From: Streptomyces sp. CG 926
GTDB taxonomy: Bacteria; Actinomycetota; Actinomycetes; Streptomycetales; Streptomycetaceae
Assembly (NCBI RefSeq): GCF_003148825.1
Contig: NZ_QGGZ01000009.1
Span: forward strand, 310,001-374,000
Reading direction: 5' to 3'
DNA: 64,000 nt
This document shows, piece by piece, positions 51,601 through 60,052 of the stretch; within the stretch, counting starts at the first letter, position 1, and each line of letters begins with the position of its first letter. The position numbers were made by a program, and so were the translations under genes. The notes beneath the pieces are model-generated. The model was given only the letters and a program-made list of their open reading frames with translations. It ran no database searches and was not told the DNA's origin.

Positions 51601-53212
51601 CGAGGGCAACCGGCTGCGTACCGAGGCCGCGGAGCAGGTCGACCGGCTCATCACCGAGGCCTCCGCGGAGGCCGACCGGCTCACCGAGGAGACCCGTGCC
51701 GCGAACGCGGCCACCGTGGGCGAGGCGACGGTGGAGGCCGAGCGGCTCACCACCGCGGCGACCCGACTCAAGGCGCAGGCGGCCGAGACCCTGGCGAGCG
51801 CCGAGCGCGACGCCGCTCGGATCATGGTCGACTCGCGCGCCGAGGGCGACCGACTGATCGACGAGACCCGCGTGGCCAACGAGGCCACCGTCGCCGAGGC
51901 GACGGCGGAGGCGGACCGGGTGCGCGCCGAGGCGGCCGAGGTCCTGGACGACGCCCGCGCGGAGGGCGGCCGGATCATCGGCGAGGCCACCGCCGAGGCG
52001 GACCGCGTCACGGTCGCGGCGAACGAGACGCTGGCGAGCGCCGAGCGCGACGCCGAGCAGACGCTGGACGAGGCGCGCGCCGAGGCGAACCGGCTGCGTA
52101 CCGAGGCGGCCGAGCAGGCGGACCGGCTCGTCACGGAGGCCGTGTCCGAGACGGAGAAGCTCACCGAGCAGACCCGCAAGGACAACGAGCGCACCGTCGG
52201 CGAGGCGGCCGGCGAGGCGGAGCGGCTGCGCGCGGACGCGTCGGAGGCGCTGTCCTCGGCGCAGGAGCACGCGACCCGTACCCGGTCGGAGGCCGAGCGG
52301 GTCAAGGCGCAGGCGGCGGCTGCCGCGGAGCGCACCCGCGCCGAGGCCCGTACCGAGTCCGAGCGGCTGCTGGACGAGGCCCGCGAGGCGGCCAACAAGC
52401 GCCGCAGCGAGGCCGCGGAGCAGGTCGACCGGCTCATCACGGAGGCCTCGGCGGAAGCCGAGAAGCTCACGGCCGATGCGCAGAAGCAGGCCCTCGCCGC
52501 CACCACGGCGGCCGAGGAGCAGGCCGACGCGATGGTCGACGCGGCCCGCAAGGAGGCCGTGCGGATCACCTCGGAGGCGACCGTCGAGGGCAACTCCATG
52601 GTGGAGAAGGCCCGTACGGACGCGGACGAGCTGCTGGTCGGCGCGCGCACGGACGCGGCCGCCATAAGAGAACGGGCGGAGGAGCTGCGCGGCCGGGTCG
52701 AGGGCGAGGTCGAGGAGCTGCACGAGCGGGCCCGCCGGGAGTCGGCCGAGCAGATGAAGTCGGCCGGCGAGCGCGTGGACAAGCTGGTGCGCGCGGCGAC
52801 GGAGCAGAGCGTCGAGGCCGAGGCGAAGGCCAAGGAGCTCGTGTCGGACGCGAGCAGCGAGGCGAGCAAGGTGCGCATCGCCGCGGTCCGCAAGGCGGAG
52901 GCGCTGCTCAAGGAGGCCGAGCAGAAGAAGGCGGAGCTGGCCCGGGAGGCCGAGAGCGCGCTCGCCGAGGCCAAGGCGGAGGCGGAGCAGCTCGTCGACG
53001 AGGGTCGCCGTGAGCTGGAGGTCCTGGTGCGCCGCCGCGAGGACATTCAGGCGGAGATCTCCCGTGTCCAGGACGTTCTTGAGGCGTTGGAATCATTCGA
53101 GGCGCCTTCGGGCGGGGGAAAGCCGGCGGTCGGTGGCCAGGGCGCGGGGGGCATGAAGGCCGGCGCGACTGCGGGATCCACTCGTTCGGGTGGCAAGGCG
53201 TCGGATGGGTAG
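48656..53212 (+). CDS. scy: Polarity/cytoskeletal coiled-coil protein Scy
   Basis: The 1518-residue product is almost wholly alpha-helical coiled coil rich in Ala, Glu, Arg and Gln. It starts with 'VRGYESQESHQAEADHLSRF' at GTG 48656, the usual Scy start; earlier in-frame starts (48614-48626) are weaker. After an N-terminal heptad part ('EMERLKKERGKAVQHAEDLG') it shows long-period repeats built on 'RAEAERLRAEAE', known in this family as 51-residue/hendecad repeats. The last ~40 residues are Gly-rich. Scy organises the tip polarisome with DivIVA and FilP to control hyphal growth. filP follows. The protein is longer than the ~1326-residue S. coelicolor Scy as I recall it. Confidence 0.95.
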   Translation: MRGYESQESHQAEADHLSRFEAEMERLKKERGKAVQHAEDLGYQVEVLRAKLHEVRRSLASRPAYDGADMGYQAEQLLRNAQIQADQLRSDAERELRDARAQTQRILQEHAEHQARLQAELHAEAVNRRQRLDQELGERRQTVEAHVNENVAWAEQLRARTEAQARRLMEESRAEAEQSLNAARAEAARVAEETRRRMAADAEAARAEAEATLLRARKEAERLLTAASSQAQEASEHAERLRSTTTAEAEHTRQQTLDLGRLAESRVQEADSALREARAEAEKLLAEAKESSTRQLASAESVNEQRTRTAKEQVARLVGEATKEAEALKAEAEQALADARADAERQRTEAGQQARTAAAEDMAAQLAKAARTAEDVLNKASEDARATTRAASEEAERIRREAESEADRLRLQAATTADELKGAAKDDTEEYRARTVELQSEARRLRGEAEQLRAEAVAEGERIRGEARREAVQQIEEAARTAEELLGKAKADADELRGGATAESERVRAEAVERAGTLRKQAEETLERTRAEAERLRAEAEEEAEGVRAEADAAAAARRQETEQALAAKRAEADEELVRLHTEAETRLTTAEQTLRDARGAAENIRRETTEENDRLRAESAERIRSLQTQAETEADQLRTEAAQDAGRVRAEAEQSAVRLRGEAEAEAERVRSEAQETADRLRAEAKAAAERVAEEAAEALAAAQEEAARRRRESEETLASARTDADSERAQAREQSEELLAQARKRSEEAQAEAVWLTEEAERRASEVVSAAEATAQQVRDSVAGLHEQAEEEITGLRNAAEHAAERTRTEADEEAGRVRADAYAERERATEDANRIRNEARAETDAAKALAERTVGEAIAEAEQLRGDTAEYAQRVRTEATDALAASERDAARTRADARDDANRIRGEAAESLEASRAEGVRITAEATAEAERLTEETLAANAATLAEASAEAERITTEADEIAEATRIEAAGILDEARAEGNRLRTEAAEQVDRLITEASAEADRLTEETRAANAATVGEATVEAERLTTAATRLKAQAAETLASAERDAARIMVDSRAEGDRLIDETRVANEATVAEATAEADRVRAEAAEVLDDARAEGGRIIGEATAEADRVTVAANETLASAERDAEQTLDEARAEANRLRTEAAEQADRLVTEAVSETEKLTEQTRKDNERTVGEAAGEAERLRADASEALSSAQEHATRTRSEAERVKAQAAAAAERTRAEARTESERLLDEAREAANKRRSEAAEQVDRLITEASAEAEKLTADAQKQALAATTAAEEQADAMVDAARKEAVRITSEATVEGNSMVEKARTDADELLVGARTDAAAIRERAEELRGRVEGEVEELHERARRESAEQMKSAGERVDKLVRAATEQSVEAEAKAKELVSDASSEASKVRIAAVRKAEALLKEAEQKKAELAREAESALAEAKAEAEQLVDEGRRELEVLVRRREDIQAEISRVQDVLEALESFEAPSGGGKPAVGGQGAGGMKAGATAGSTRSGGKASDG

Positions 53213-53407
53213 CCAAATGCTCCGAGGTGTGTGCACCTGATGAAGGTTCAGGCGAACGGGTGACAAGCGTTCTGCTGTCTTGCCACTCGAAAGGGGTGTC
53301 ATTGTCCAGATCAAACGCGGATTGACTCGATGACACGCCGTCCGGGCGCCTAGGATTCCCCTAACACCTCACGTAGCACCTCATCGGTCTCATTCGACAG
53401 GAACCCC

Positions 53408-54346
53408 ATGAGCGACACTTCCTCCCCCTTCGGCTTCGAGCTCGTGCGGCGTGGTTACGACCGTGGTCAGGTGGACGACCGCATTACCAAGCTGGTCTCC
53501 GACCGCGACAGCGCCCTTGGACGTATCAACTCTCTGGAAAAGCGGATCGAGGAGTTGCACCTCGAGACGCAGAACGCCCAGGCCCAGGTGAACGACGCCG
53601 AGCCGTCGTACGCCGGCCTCGGCGCCCGGGTCGAGAAGATCCTGCGGCTGGCCGAGGAGGAGGCGAAGGACCTGCGCGAGGAGGCCCGTCGCGCGGCCGA
53701 GCAGCACCGTGAGCTCGCCGAGTCGGCCGCCCAGCAGGTGCGCAACGACGCCGAGTCGTTCGCCGCCGACCGCAAGTCGAAGGCGGAGGACGAGGGCGTC
53801 CGCATCGTCGAGAAGGCCAAGGGCGACGCGTCGACCCTGCGCGCCGAGGCCCAGAAGGACGCGGCCTCCAAGCGCGAGGAGGCCGACGCCCTCTTCGAGG
53901 AGACCCGCGCCAAGGCCGCCCAGGCCGCCGCGGACTTCGAGACCAACCTGGCCAAGCGCCGCGAGCAGTCCGAGCGCGACCTGGCCTCCCGTCAGGCCAA
54001 GGCCGAGAAGCGTCTCGCGGAGATCGAGCACCGCGCCGAGCAGCTGCGCCTGGAGGCCGAGAAGCTGCGTACGGACGCGGAGCGCCGGGCCCGTCAGACC
54101 GTGGAGACCGCGCAGCGTCAGGCCGAGGACATCGTGGCCGACGCCAACGCCAAGGCGGACCGCATCCGCAGCGAGTCCGAGCGCGAGCTGGCGGCGCTCA
54201 CCAACCGCCGCGACTCGATCAACGCGCAGCTGACCAACGTCCGCGAGATGCTGGCGACGCTCACCGGTGCGGCCGTCGCGGCGGCCAACCCGATCGTGGA
54301 CGACGAGCCCGTCACCCGCGGCGTCCCGGCTCAGCAGAGCCGCTGA
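53408..54346 (+). CDS. filP: Filament-forming coiled-coil protein FilP
   Basis: The 312-residue protein opens with a conserved 'SSPFGFELVRRGYDRGQVDD' resembling the DivIVA-like N-terminus, then a long coiled coil (~30-290) of Ala/Glu/Arg-rich repeats, and a short tail. It forms intermediate-filament-like networks giving rigidity to hyphal tips and works with Scy and DivIVA. AGGA lies before ATG 53408. The 195-bp gap after scy contains TTGACT (53322-53327) and TAGGAT (53351-53356), so filP may have its own promoter although the spacing is long. Confidence 0.95.
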   Translation: MSDTSSPFGFELVRRGYDRGQVDDRITKLVSDRDSALGRINSLEKRIEELHLETQNAQAQVNDAEPSYAGLGARVEKILRLAEEEAKDLREEARRAAEQHRELAESAAQQVRNDAESFAADRKSKAEDEGVRIVEKAKGDASTLRAEAQKDAASKREEADALFEETRAKAAQAAADFETNLAKRREQSERDLASRQAKAEKRLAEIEHRAEQLRLEAEKLRTDAERRARQTVETAQRQAEDIVADANAKADRIRSESERELAALTNRRDSINAQLTNVREMLATLTGAAVAAANPIVDDEPVTRGVPAQQSR

Positions 54347-54390
54347 TTACCGGCGGGTAGCACGCGGCACCCGTCGTGCGCCCGATCGAG

Positions 54391-54425
54391 GGCCCTATGT
54401 CACCCTTTTGAGGTGGCGTAGGGCC
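54391..54425 (+). terminator. Terminator after filP
   Basis: Outer arms GGCCCTA (54391-54397) and TAGGGCC (54419-54425) enclose an inner TCACC/GGTGG pairing with a TTTT-containing loop. It overlaps the likely promoter space of the ABC gene. Confidence 0.55.
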
Positions 54426-54448
54426 CTCGGGCGTTCTAGCGTGTCCGC

Positions 54449-55444
54449 ATGATCGAGCTTGAGGGCCTTACCAAACGATTCGGCACGACGACCGCCGTGG
54501 ACCACCTCAGCTTCCAGATCCGACCGGGGGTGGTGACCGGCTTCCTGGGCCCGAACGGCGCGGGCAAGTCGACGACGATGCGCATGATGCTCGACCTCGA
54601 CAACCCGACCAGCGGCACGGTCCGGGTGTACGGGAAGCACTACCGCGACCTGTCGGAGCCGCTGAAGCACGTCGGGGCGCTGCTGGACGCGAAGGCCATG
54701 CACGGTGGCCGAAGTGCGTACAACAACCTTCTCTGTCTGGCCCAGTCGAACCGCATCCCGCGGCAGCGGGTGGACGAGGTGCTGGACCTGGTCGGCCTGA
54801 CGGCCGTGGCGAAGAAGAAGTCCAAAGGTTTTTCGCTCGGAATGAGCCAACGGCTGGGAATCGCCTCCGCATTGCTGGGCGATCCGGAAATCCTGATGTT
54901 CGACGAGCCGGTCAACGGCCTGGATCCCGAGGGAATTCTCTGGATCCGCAATCTGATGAAGGGTCTGGCGGCGGAGGGAAGGACGATCTTCGTCTCCTCC
55001 CACCTGATGAGCGAAATGGCGCTGACCGCAGATCATTTGGTCGTCATCGGGCAAGGAAAGCTGCTGGCGGACCTGCCGATGGCCGATTTCATCCAGCAGA
55101 ACTCGCGCAGCTACGTACGGCTGCGCTCGCCGCAGCAGGAGCGGCTGAAGGACGTCCTGCACGAGGCCGGGATCAACGCGGTGAGCGTCCCCGCCACCGG
55201 AACCCTGGAGATCGACGGCGCGAGTGCGGAGCAGCTCGGCGAGCTGGCCGCCCAGCACCAGATCGTGCTGCACGAACTCAGCCCGCAACGGGCATCACTG
55301 GAGGAAGCGTTCATGCGTATGACGGCGGACTCCGTCGAGTACCACGCCCACGCCCCGGGCATGGCTGCCGACAACCCGGCCCGGCCGGCCGACGTCCCCG
55401 CCTGGGGCGCCGGCTTCGAGGCGACCCGCAAGGCCGGTGAGTGA
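54449..55444 (+). CDS. ABC transporter ATP-binding protein, pair 1
   Basis: The 331-residue ATPase has Walker A 'GPNGAGKST' (~34-42), a variant signature 'SLGMSQR' in place of LSGGQ, and Walker B 'ILMFDEPVNGLDPEG'. The C-terminal ~110 residues are a family-specific extension. ATG 54449 follows TAGCGT by six bases and lacks a ribosome-binding site, suggesting leaderless translation. A run around 54810-55070 uses more A/T-ending codons than its neighbours. A permease gene overlaps its end. The class resembles bacitracin/lantibiotic-type exporters; the substrate is unknown. Confidence 0.9.
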   Translation: MIELEGLTKRFGTTTAVDHLSFQIRPGVVTGFLGPNGAGKSTTMRMMLDLDNPTSGTVRVYGKHYRDLSEPLKHVGALLDAKAMHGGRSAYNNLLCLAQSNRIPRQRVDEVLDLVGLTAVAKKKSKGFSLGMSQRLGIASALLGDPEILMFDEPVNGLDPEGILWIRNLMKGLAAEGRTIFVSSHLMSEMALTADHLVVIGQGKLLADLPMADFIQQNSRSYVRLRSPQQERLKDVLHEAGINAVSVPATGTLEIDGASAEQLGELAAQHQIVLHELSPQRASLEEAFMRMTADSVEYHAHAPGMAADNPARPADVPAWGAGFEATRKAGE

Positions 55445-55446
55445 GC

Positions 55447-56223
55447 ATGGCCTTCACCGCCGTCATGCAGTCCGAGTGGACCAAGATCCGCACGGTCGCC
55501 TCCACCACCTGGACCCTCGCCCTGGCCCTGATCGTCACCGCCGGCTTCGGCGCCCTGATCTCCGTCGCGGTCGCGTCGGCCTTCGACGACATGAGCCAGA
55601 TCGAACGGGCCACCTTCGACCCCACCCTGGTGAGCTTCACCGGCATGCAGTTCGGCCAGCTGGCGATGATCGTCTTCGGCGTGCTGGTGGTCAGCACCGA
55701 ATACAGCACGAGCATGATCCGAACCTCGCTCGCCGCCGTACCCGCCCGCGGGAGCTTCCTGTTCGCCAAGCTCACCGTGGCCACGTTGCTGGCCCTGCTG
55801 GTCGGGCTGCTGACCAGCTTCCTGTCGTTCTTCCTCAGTCAGGCGATCCTGGGCGACCACGGCACCGGTCTCGGCGGGGAGCACGTCCTGCGCGCGGTCG
55901 TCGGCGCCGGCGTGTACATGGCACTCCTGGCCCTGTTCTCCATGGGTGTCGCCGCCATGCTGCGCAGCTCGGTCGCCTCGATCAGCATCCTGATCCCGTT
56001 CTTCCTGATCGTCACGACCGTCCTCAACGCCTTCGACGCGACCCGCAAGTACGGCCAGTACCTGCCCACGGCGGCCGGATCGAAGATCATGCAGGTCGTA
56101 CCGGACGCCATGGGCACGCCGGAGGCCCCGTACGGGCCGTGGGGCGGGCTCGGGATCATGCTCCTGTGGGTGGCCGCCGCGGTACTCGGGGGCTACCTCG
56201 TCCTCAAGAAGAGGGACGCGTGA
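55447..56223 (+). CDS. ABC transporter permease, pair 1
   Basis: The 258-residue membrane protein has about six hydrophobic helices and starts 'MAFTAVMQSEWTKIRTVAST', the ABC-2 type opening. ATG 55447 has GGTGAG five bases upstream; GTG 55441, overlapping the ATPase stop, is an alternative adding two residues. The motif 'ISVLVVSTEYSTSMIRTSL'-like region in helix 2-3 matches the second permease at 57510. It forms an exporter with the preceding ATPase. Confidence 0.87.
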   Translation: MAFTAVMQSEWTKIRTVASTTWTLALALIVTAGFGALISVAVASAFDDMSQIERATFDPTLVSFTGMQFGQLAMIVFGVLVVSTEYSTSMIRTSLAAVPARGSFLFAKLTVATLLALLVGLLTSFLSFFLSQAILGDHGTGLGGEHVLRAVVGAGVYMALLALFSMGVAAMLRSSVASISILIPFFLIVTTVLNAFDATRKYGQYLPTAAGSKIMQVVPDAMGTPEAPYGPWGGLGIMLLWVAAAVLGGYLVLKKRDA

Positions 56224-56376
56224 CGGCCGGGCCCCCGCAGAAGTACTACGGGTGATCCCCGGGTCGGACTCAGGGGCAGCTCAGGGATCCGGCCCGGGAC
56301 GGAACCGCTGGAACCTCGTTATCCTCTTAACCCTTACGCGGGCGAAAGTCGTCCCGGCCTGGTAAGGGGCAACAAG

Positions 56377-57513
56377 ATGATCGAGGCAGTCGGCCTGACC
56401 AAGCGCTTCGGCGCCAAGACCGCCGTCGACCAGCTGTCCTTCCAGGTCAAGCCGGGTCACGTCACCGGATTCCTGGGGCCCAACGGCTCCGGGAAGTCCA
56501 CCACCATGCGCATGATCGTCGGACTGGACCGGCCCACGACCGGTCATGTCACGATCAACGGCCGACCCTTCCGGGAGCTGCCGAACGCCCAGCGCCACGT
56601 CGGGGCCCTGCTCGACGCGAAGGCCGTGCACGGCGGCCGCCGGGCCCGGACCCATCTGCTCTCCATCGCCCAGCTCTCCGGGATCCCGGAGAAGCGGGTG
56701 GACGAGGTGCTGGCCGTGGTCGGCCTCCAGGACGCCGCCCGGCAGCGTACGAAGGGGTTCTCGCTCGGTATGGGCCAGCGGCTCGGCATCGCCACCGCGC
56801 TGCTCGGCGACCCGCAGGTGCTCCTGTTCGACGAGCCGGTCAACGGGCTCGACCCCGAGGGCATCCTCTGGGTCCGCAACCTGATGCGCCGCCTCGCCTC
56901 CGAGGGCCGCACCGTCTTCGTCTCCTCGCACCTGATGAGCGAGATGGCGCTGACCGCCGACCACCTGATCGTGATCGGTCGGGGGCGGCTGCTGGCCGAC
57001 ATGGGCACCCAGGAGTTCATCGCGCACAACTCGGCCGGATTCGCTCGGGTGCGGACGGCCGACACCGATCCTGATGGCTGGGACACGCTGGGTAAGGCCC
57101 TCACCAAAGCGGGCGGGCGGGTCCTCCAGGAGCCCGACGGAGCACTGCGCGTGACCGGCCTGGAGCTGCCGCGCATCTCCGACCTCGCGCACGAGGCCGG
57201 CGTACGGCTGTGGGAGCTGTCACCGCACCGGGCCTCGCTGGAGGAGGCGTACATGCGGATGACCCAGTCCACCGTCGAGTACACCTCCACCGACGACCCG
57301 CGGGCCGAGCTGTGGGAGCCGGAGCCGCTCACCGTCCCCGCCTGGGAGGAGGAGGAAGAGGCGCAGGCCGCTCCCGAGGTCCCCCGGACCGGCTTCTACG
57401 CTCCCCCGCCCCCCGGGGCGGGCGGGCAGCCCTTCCTGATGCCCGGCAAGCCGGACGAGCTCGCCAGCACCACCAGGAACACCACCCCGCGCACCCCCGA
57501 GGACACCCGATGA
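56377..57513 (+). CDS. ABC transporter ATP-binding protein, pair 2
   Basis: The 378-residue ATPase is a close paralogue of that at 54449: 'GPNGSGKST', signature 'SLGMGQR', Walker B 'VLLFDEPVNGLDPEG'. It differs by a longer C-terminal tail that is acidic, then Pro/Gly-rich ('YAPPPPGAGGQP'), probably disordered. AAGGGG lies before ATG 56377. Its TGA overlaps the next ATG (ATGA). The tail might regulate or tether the ATPase. Confidence 0.9.
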   Translation: MIEAVGLTKRFGAKTAVDQLSFQVKPGHVTGFLGPNGSGKSTTMRMIVGLDRPTTGHVTINGRPFRELPNAQRHVGALLDAKAVHGGRRARTHLLSIAQLSGIPEKRVDEVLAVVGLQDAARQRTKGFSLGMGQRLGIATALLGDPQVLLFDEPVNGLDPEGILWVRNLMRRLASEGRTVFVSSHLMSEMALTADHLIVIGRGRLLADMGTQEFIAHNSAGFARVRTADTDPDGWDTLGKALTKAGGRVLQEPDGALRVTGLELPRISDLAHEAGVRLWELSPHRASLEEAYMRMTQSTVEYTSTDDPRAELWEPEPLTVPAWEEEEEAQAAPEVPRTGFYAPPPPGAGGQPFLMPGKPDELASTTRNTTPRTPEDTR

Positions 57514-58346
57514 CCCCGACGACCACGACGGCGGAGCAGCACGGGAGCTACAGCTCCTCCCTCGCCACGCCGCGGCCGCACCTGGGGCACGCGATGGCCT
57601 CGGAGTGGACCAAGCTGGTCTCGCTCCGCTCCACCCTGTGGACGCTGGGTTCGCTCGTGCTGACCGTGGTCGGCGTCGGTCTGACCGTCGTCTCGCAGAC
57701 CTCGGCCGAGGACTTCACGCAGATCAACTTCACCACGCCCGCGCTGATCGGCCTGCTGGTCGGGCAGCTCGCGGTGATCGTCCTCGGGGTGCTGACGATC
57801 AGCTCGGAGCACGGCACCGGGCTGGTGCGGACCACGTTCACGGCCGCCCCGGACCGGTACCGGGTGCTCACGGCCAAGTACCTCGTCTTCAGCATGGTGG
57901 CCTTCGTCATCACCGCGCTGTCGGTCTTCGTGGTCGGGGTCACCGCGGCGGTGATGCGCGGGGGCTCCGCGTCCGGCCCGCACGCGGCCGGCGAGTGGTT
58001 CGGGGCGCTGCTCGGCTGCGGCTACGTCACCCTGCTCGGCGTGCTGGCACTGGCGATCGGCGCGCTGGTGCGGCACTCGGCCGGGGCGATCGCGGTGATG
58101 CTGGGCCTGGTCACGCTGCCGCCGGTGATAGGGGCCATGCTCAGCATGTGGCAGGCCGTCGCCTCCGCCGGCGAGCTCATCCTGCGCCACAACGTGCCGG
58201 TGGCACTGATGACGCTGTTCGGCCTGCCGCAGGGCGGCGACATCGGCCCGGAGCCGAGCGCCCTCTCGCACGTGCTGCTCATCGTGCTGGTCACCGGGGG
58301 CGCGGTGGCCGCGTCGTACGTGATCGTCGGCCGCCGGGACGTGTAG
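57510..58346 (+). CDS. ABC transporter permease, pair 2
   Basis: The 278-residue protein has a ~35-residue hydrophilic N-terminus followed by 'MASEWTKLVSLRSTLWTLGS' and about six transmembrane helices ('IVLGVLTISSEHGTGLVRTT'). It is paralogous to the permease at 55447. The start ATG 57510 overlaps the ATPase stop, giving tight coupling. Substrate unknown. Confidence 0.89.
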   Translation: MTPTTTTAEQHGSYSSSLATPRPHLGHAMASEWTKLVSLRSTLWTLGSLVLTVVGVGLTVVSQTSAEDFTQINFTTPALIGLLVGQLAVIVLGVLTISSEHGTGLVRTTFTAAPDRYRVLTAKYLVFSMVAFVITALSVFVVGVTAAVMRGGSASGPHAAGEWFGALLGCGYVTLLGVLALAIGALVRHSAGAIAVMLGLVTLPPVIGAMLSMWQAVASAGELILRHNVPVALMTLFGLPQGGDIGPEPSALSHVLLIVLVTGGAVAASYVIVGRRDV

Positions 58347-58370
58347 GCGCCCGGGGGAACATCGGCCCGG

Positions 58371-58697
58371 TCAGTACCGGGGAGCGTTGCGGGACCGCTG
58401 CACCTTCGAGGTGCGGCGGTCCTTCGCGTTCCAGCAGGCCTTGTGCCAGTGCCGGCGGTCGTCCACGCCGCCGTACTCGGGCCAGGCCACCAGGTGCGGG
58501 GTGCCGGAGGGGATCTCCTGGTCGCAGCCGGGGCAGCGGTAGCGCTTGCCCGCCGCGCTCGCGCCGGCCACGTGCCGGACCTTCCAGTCCTCCCCCTGGT
58601 ACTCCTCCGTGCGCTCCAGCCCGTAGCGGTCGAGGCCGGTGCTGGGGCGTTCGTCCGGGGTCTCGCCGCCCCTGGGGCGGTTGTTGCGCGGTGACAC
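58371..58697 (-). CDS. Small hypothetical protein with a Cys/His putative zinc site
   Basis: The 108-residue protein starts at GTG 58697 with TGAGG six bases upstream ('VSPRNNRPRGGETPDERPST'). A cluster 'YRCPGCDQEIPSGTPHLV' followed by 'RRHWHKACW' gives Cys-x2-Cys, His, and His-x2-Cys, suitable for binding zinc. The tail is basic ('RRTSKVQRSRNAPRY'), which could contact nucleic acid. Similar streptomycete proteins are often loosely labelled ATP/GTP-binding, but I see no P-loop. It converges on the second permease. Confidence 0.72.
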   Translation of the reverse strand: MSPRNNRPRGGETPDERPSTGLDRYGLERTEEYQGEDWKVRHVAGASAAGKRYRCPGCDQEIPSGTPHLVAWPEYGGVDDRRHWHKACWNAKDRRTSKVQRSRNAPRY

Positions 58698-58926
58698 GTA
58701 TACCTCACGGATGGGCGGACGGCAGTGACTTTCTCCCAGACTACGCGCAGCGAGGCCGGGTACCCGCAGGGTTGCCGAGGAAGACGGCCGCGCGACGAGC
58801 AATGGCCCGACAATCCCAATAACTTTCCTGTCAGCCCGTGCCTTTGGCACGTGTCAGACGTTGTTGCCATAGGAAGAACCGGTCCACCTGGGGGAGGCCG
58901 CGTCAGCCGCGAGGAGGCTATAGGCG

Positions 58927-59958
58927 ATGCGCGTAGGAGCGTTTGTACTGGCGGCCCAGTTCCCGGGCCAGGGACAGGGAGAAGCACTGCACCGGGCGGT
59001 GCGGACCGCCGAGGTGGCCGAGGAGGCCGGGCTCGACTCGGTCTGGCTCGCCGAGCACCACTTCGTCCCGTACGGGGTCTGCCCCTCGGCGGCGACCCTG
59101 GCGGCCCTGCTGCTGGGCCGGACCCGGCGGCTGCGCGTGGGCACGGCGGTGAGCGTGCTGCCGAGCACGCACCCGGTGGCGCTCGGGGAGCAGGCCGCCC
59201 TGCTGCACCTGACCTCGGGCGGCAGGTTCACCCTCGGGGTGGGCCGGGGCGGGCCGTGGGTGGACCTGGAGGTCTTCGGGGGCGGCCTGGACAGCTACGA
59301 GAACGGTTTCCCGGAGGCCCTGGACCTGCTGCGGCGCTGGCTGACGGAGGCCCGGGTGGGCGCCGCCGGCGAGCGGTACGGATTCCGCGAGGTGGCCGTC
59401 GTACCGCGCCCCTCGGAAGCCCTGGACGGGGACACGGCGGGGCCCGAGGTCATCGTGGCCTGCACCTCCCCGGCGTCCGTCCGGATGGCCGCGGAGCGGG
59501 GGCTGTCGATGCTCCTCGGGATGCACTGCGGGGACGAGAGCAAGGCCGAGATGGTCGCGCTGTGGCGCAGCACGGCGCTGGCGGCGGGTCACTCGCGCGA
59601 ACGCGTCGAGGACGCGGGACACGTCTCCGCCGGGGTGTGCCAGATCGCCGACCGTACGGCGGACGCGCGCGAGACCCTGCTGAAGGCGATGCCGGGCTGG
59701 CTCAAGCAGGGCCTCGACGCGCATGTGACGGTGGACGGCAGGGTGCGCGCGATGCGGGATCCGGTCGCCTACACGGAACTGCTCTGCGACCTGCACCCGG
59801 TGGGCACCCCGCAGGTGGCGGCGGACCGGCTGGCGGCCACGTCGGCACGGACGGGCATCACGCGCTTCGCCCTCCTGACGGAGGGCTCCGGAGATCTCGC
59901 CGCGACGGAGGAGAACGTACGACGACTCGGCGCCGAGGTCCTTCCCCGTCTCGACTGA
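58927..59958 (+). CDS. LLM-class flavin-dependent oxidoreductase
   Basis: The 343-residue enzyme has the luciferase-like monooxygenase fold: 'SVWLAEHHF' early, 'LRVGTAVSVLPSTHPVALGE', 'GRFTLGVGRGG' and 'VACTSPASVRMAAERGL'. Members use FMN or F420 with many substrates; none can be named here. GAGGAGG lies nine bases before ATG 58927. It appears to be monocistronic, ended by a hairpin at 59986-60025. Confidence 0.88.
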   Translation: MRVGAFVLAAQFPGQGQGEALHRAVRTAEVAEEAGLDSVWLAEHHFVPYGVCPSAATLAALLLGRTRRLRVGTAVSVLPSTHPVALGEQAALLHLTSGGRFTLGVGRGGPWVDLEVFGGGLDSYENGFPEALDLLRRWLTEARVGAAGERYGFREVAVVPRPSEALDGDTAGPEVIVACTSPASVRMAAERGLSMLLGMHCGDESKAEMVALWRSTALAAGHSRERVEDAGHVSAGVCQIADRTADARETLLKAMPGWLKQGLDAHVTVDGRVRAMRDPVAYTELLCDLHPVGTPQVAADRLAATSARTGITRFALLTEGSGDLAATEENVRRLGAEVLPRLD

Positions 59959-59985
59959 GATCCACCGGTCCTACCTGGGCCGTTT

Positions 59986-60025
59986 CTTTCGGATCACGCC
60001 GGTGGGCCCGGACATGATCCGAAAG
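59986..60025. terminator. Bidirectional hairpin between the LLM and SCO5389-family genes
   Basis: Perfect 11-bp arms CTTTCGGATCA (59986-59996) and TGATCCGAAAG (60015-60025) enclose an 18-nt loop. It lies between convergent stop codons at 59958 and 60053. Confidence 0.7.
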
Positions 60026-60052
60026 AGGCGGCCGGGACACGGCCGAGCCGGT

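Noticed and set aside
48827..52723. A 1298-codon open frame antisense to scy
   Set aside because: It arises from the Ala/Glu-rich, G+C-biased repeat codons of scy. The sense strand encodes a recognised protein, and the antisense product is compositionally meaningless.
58837..58851. Short hairpin CGTGCC-TTT-GGCACG upstream of the LLM gene
   Set aside because: The 6-bp stem is too small to argue for a terminator or riboswitch.
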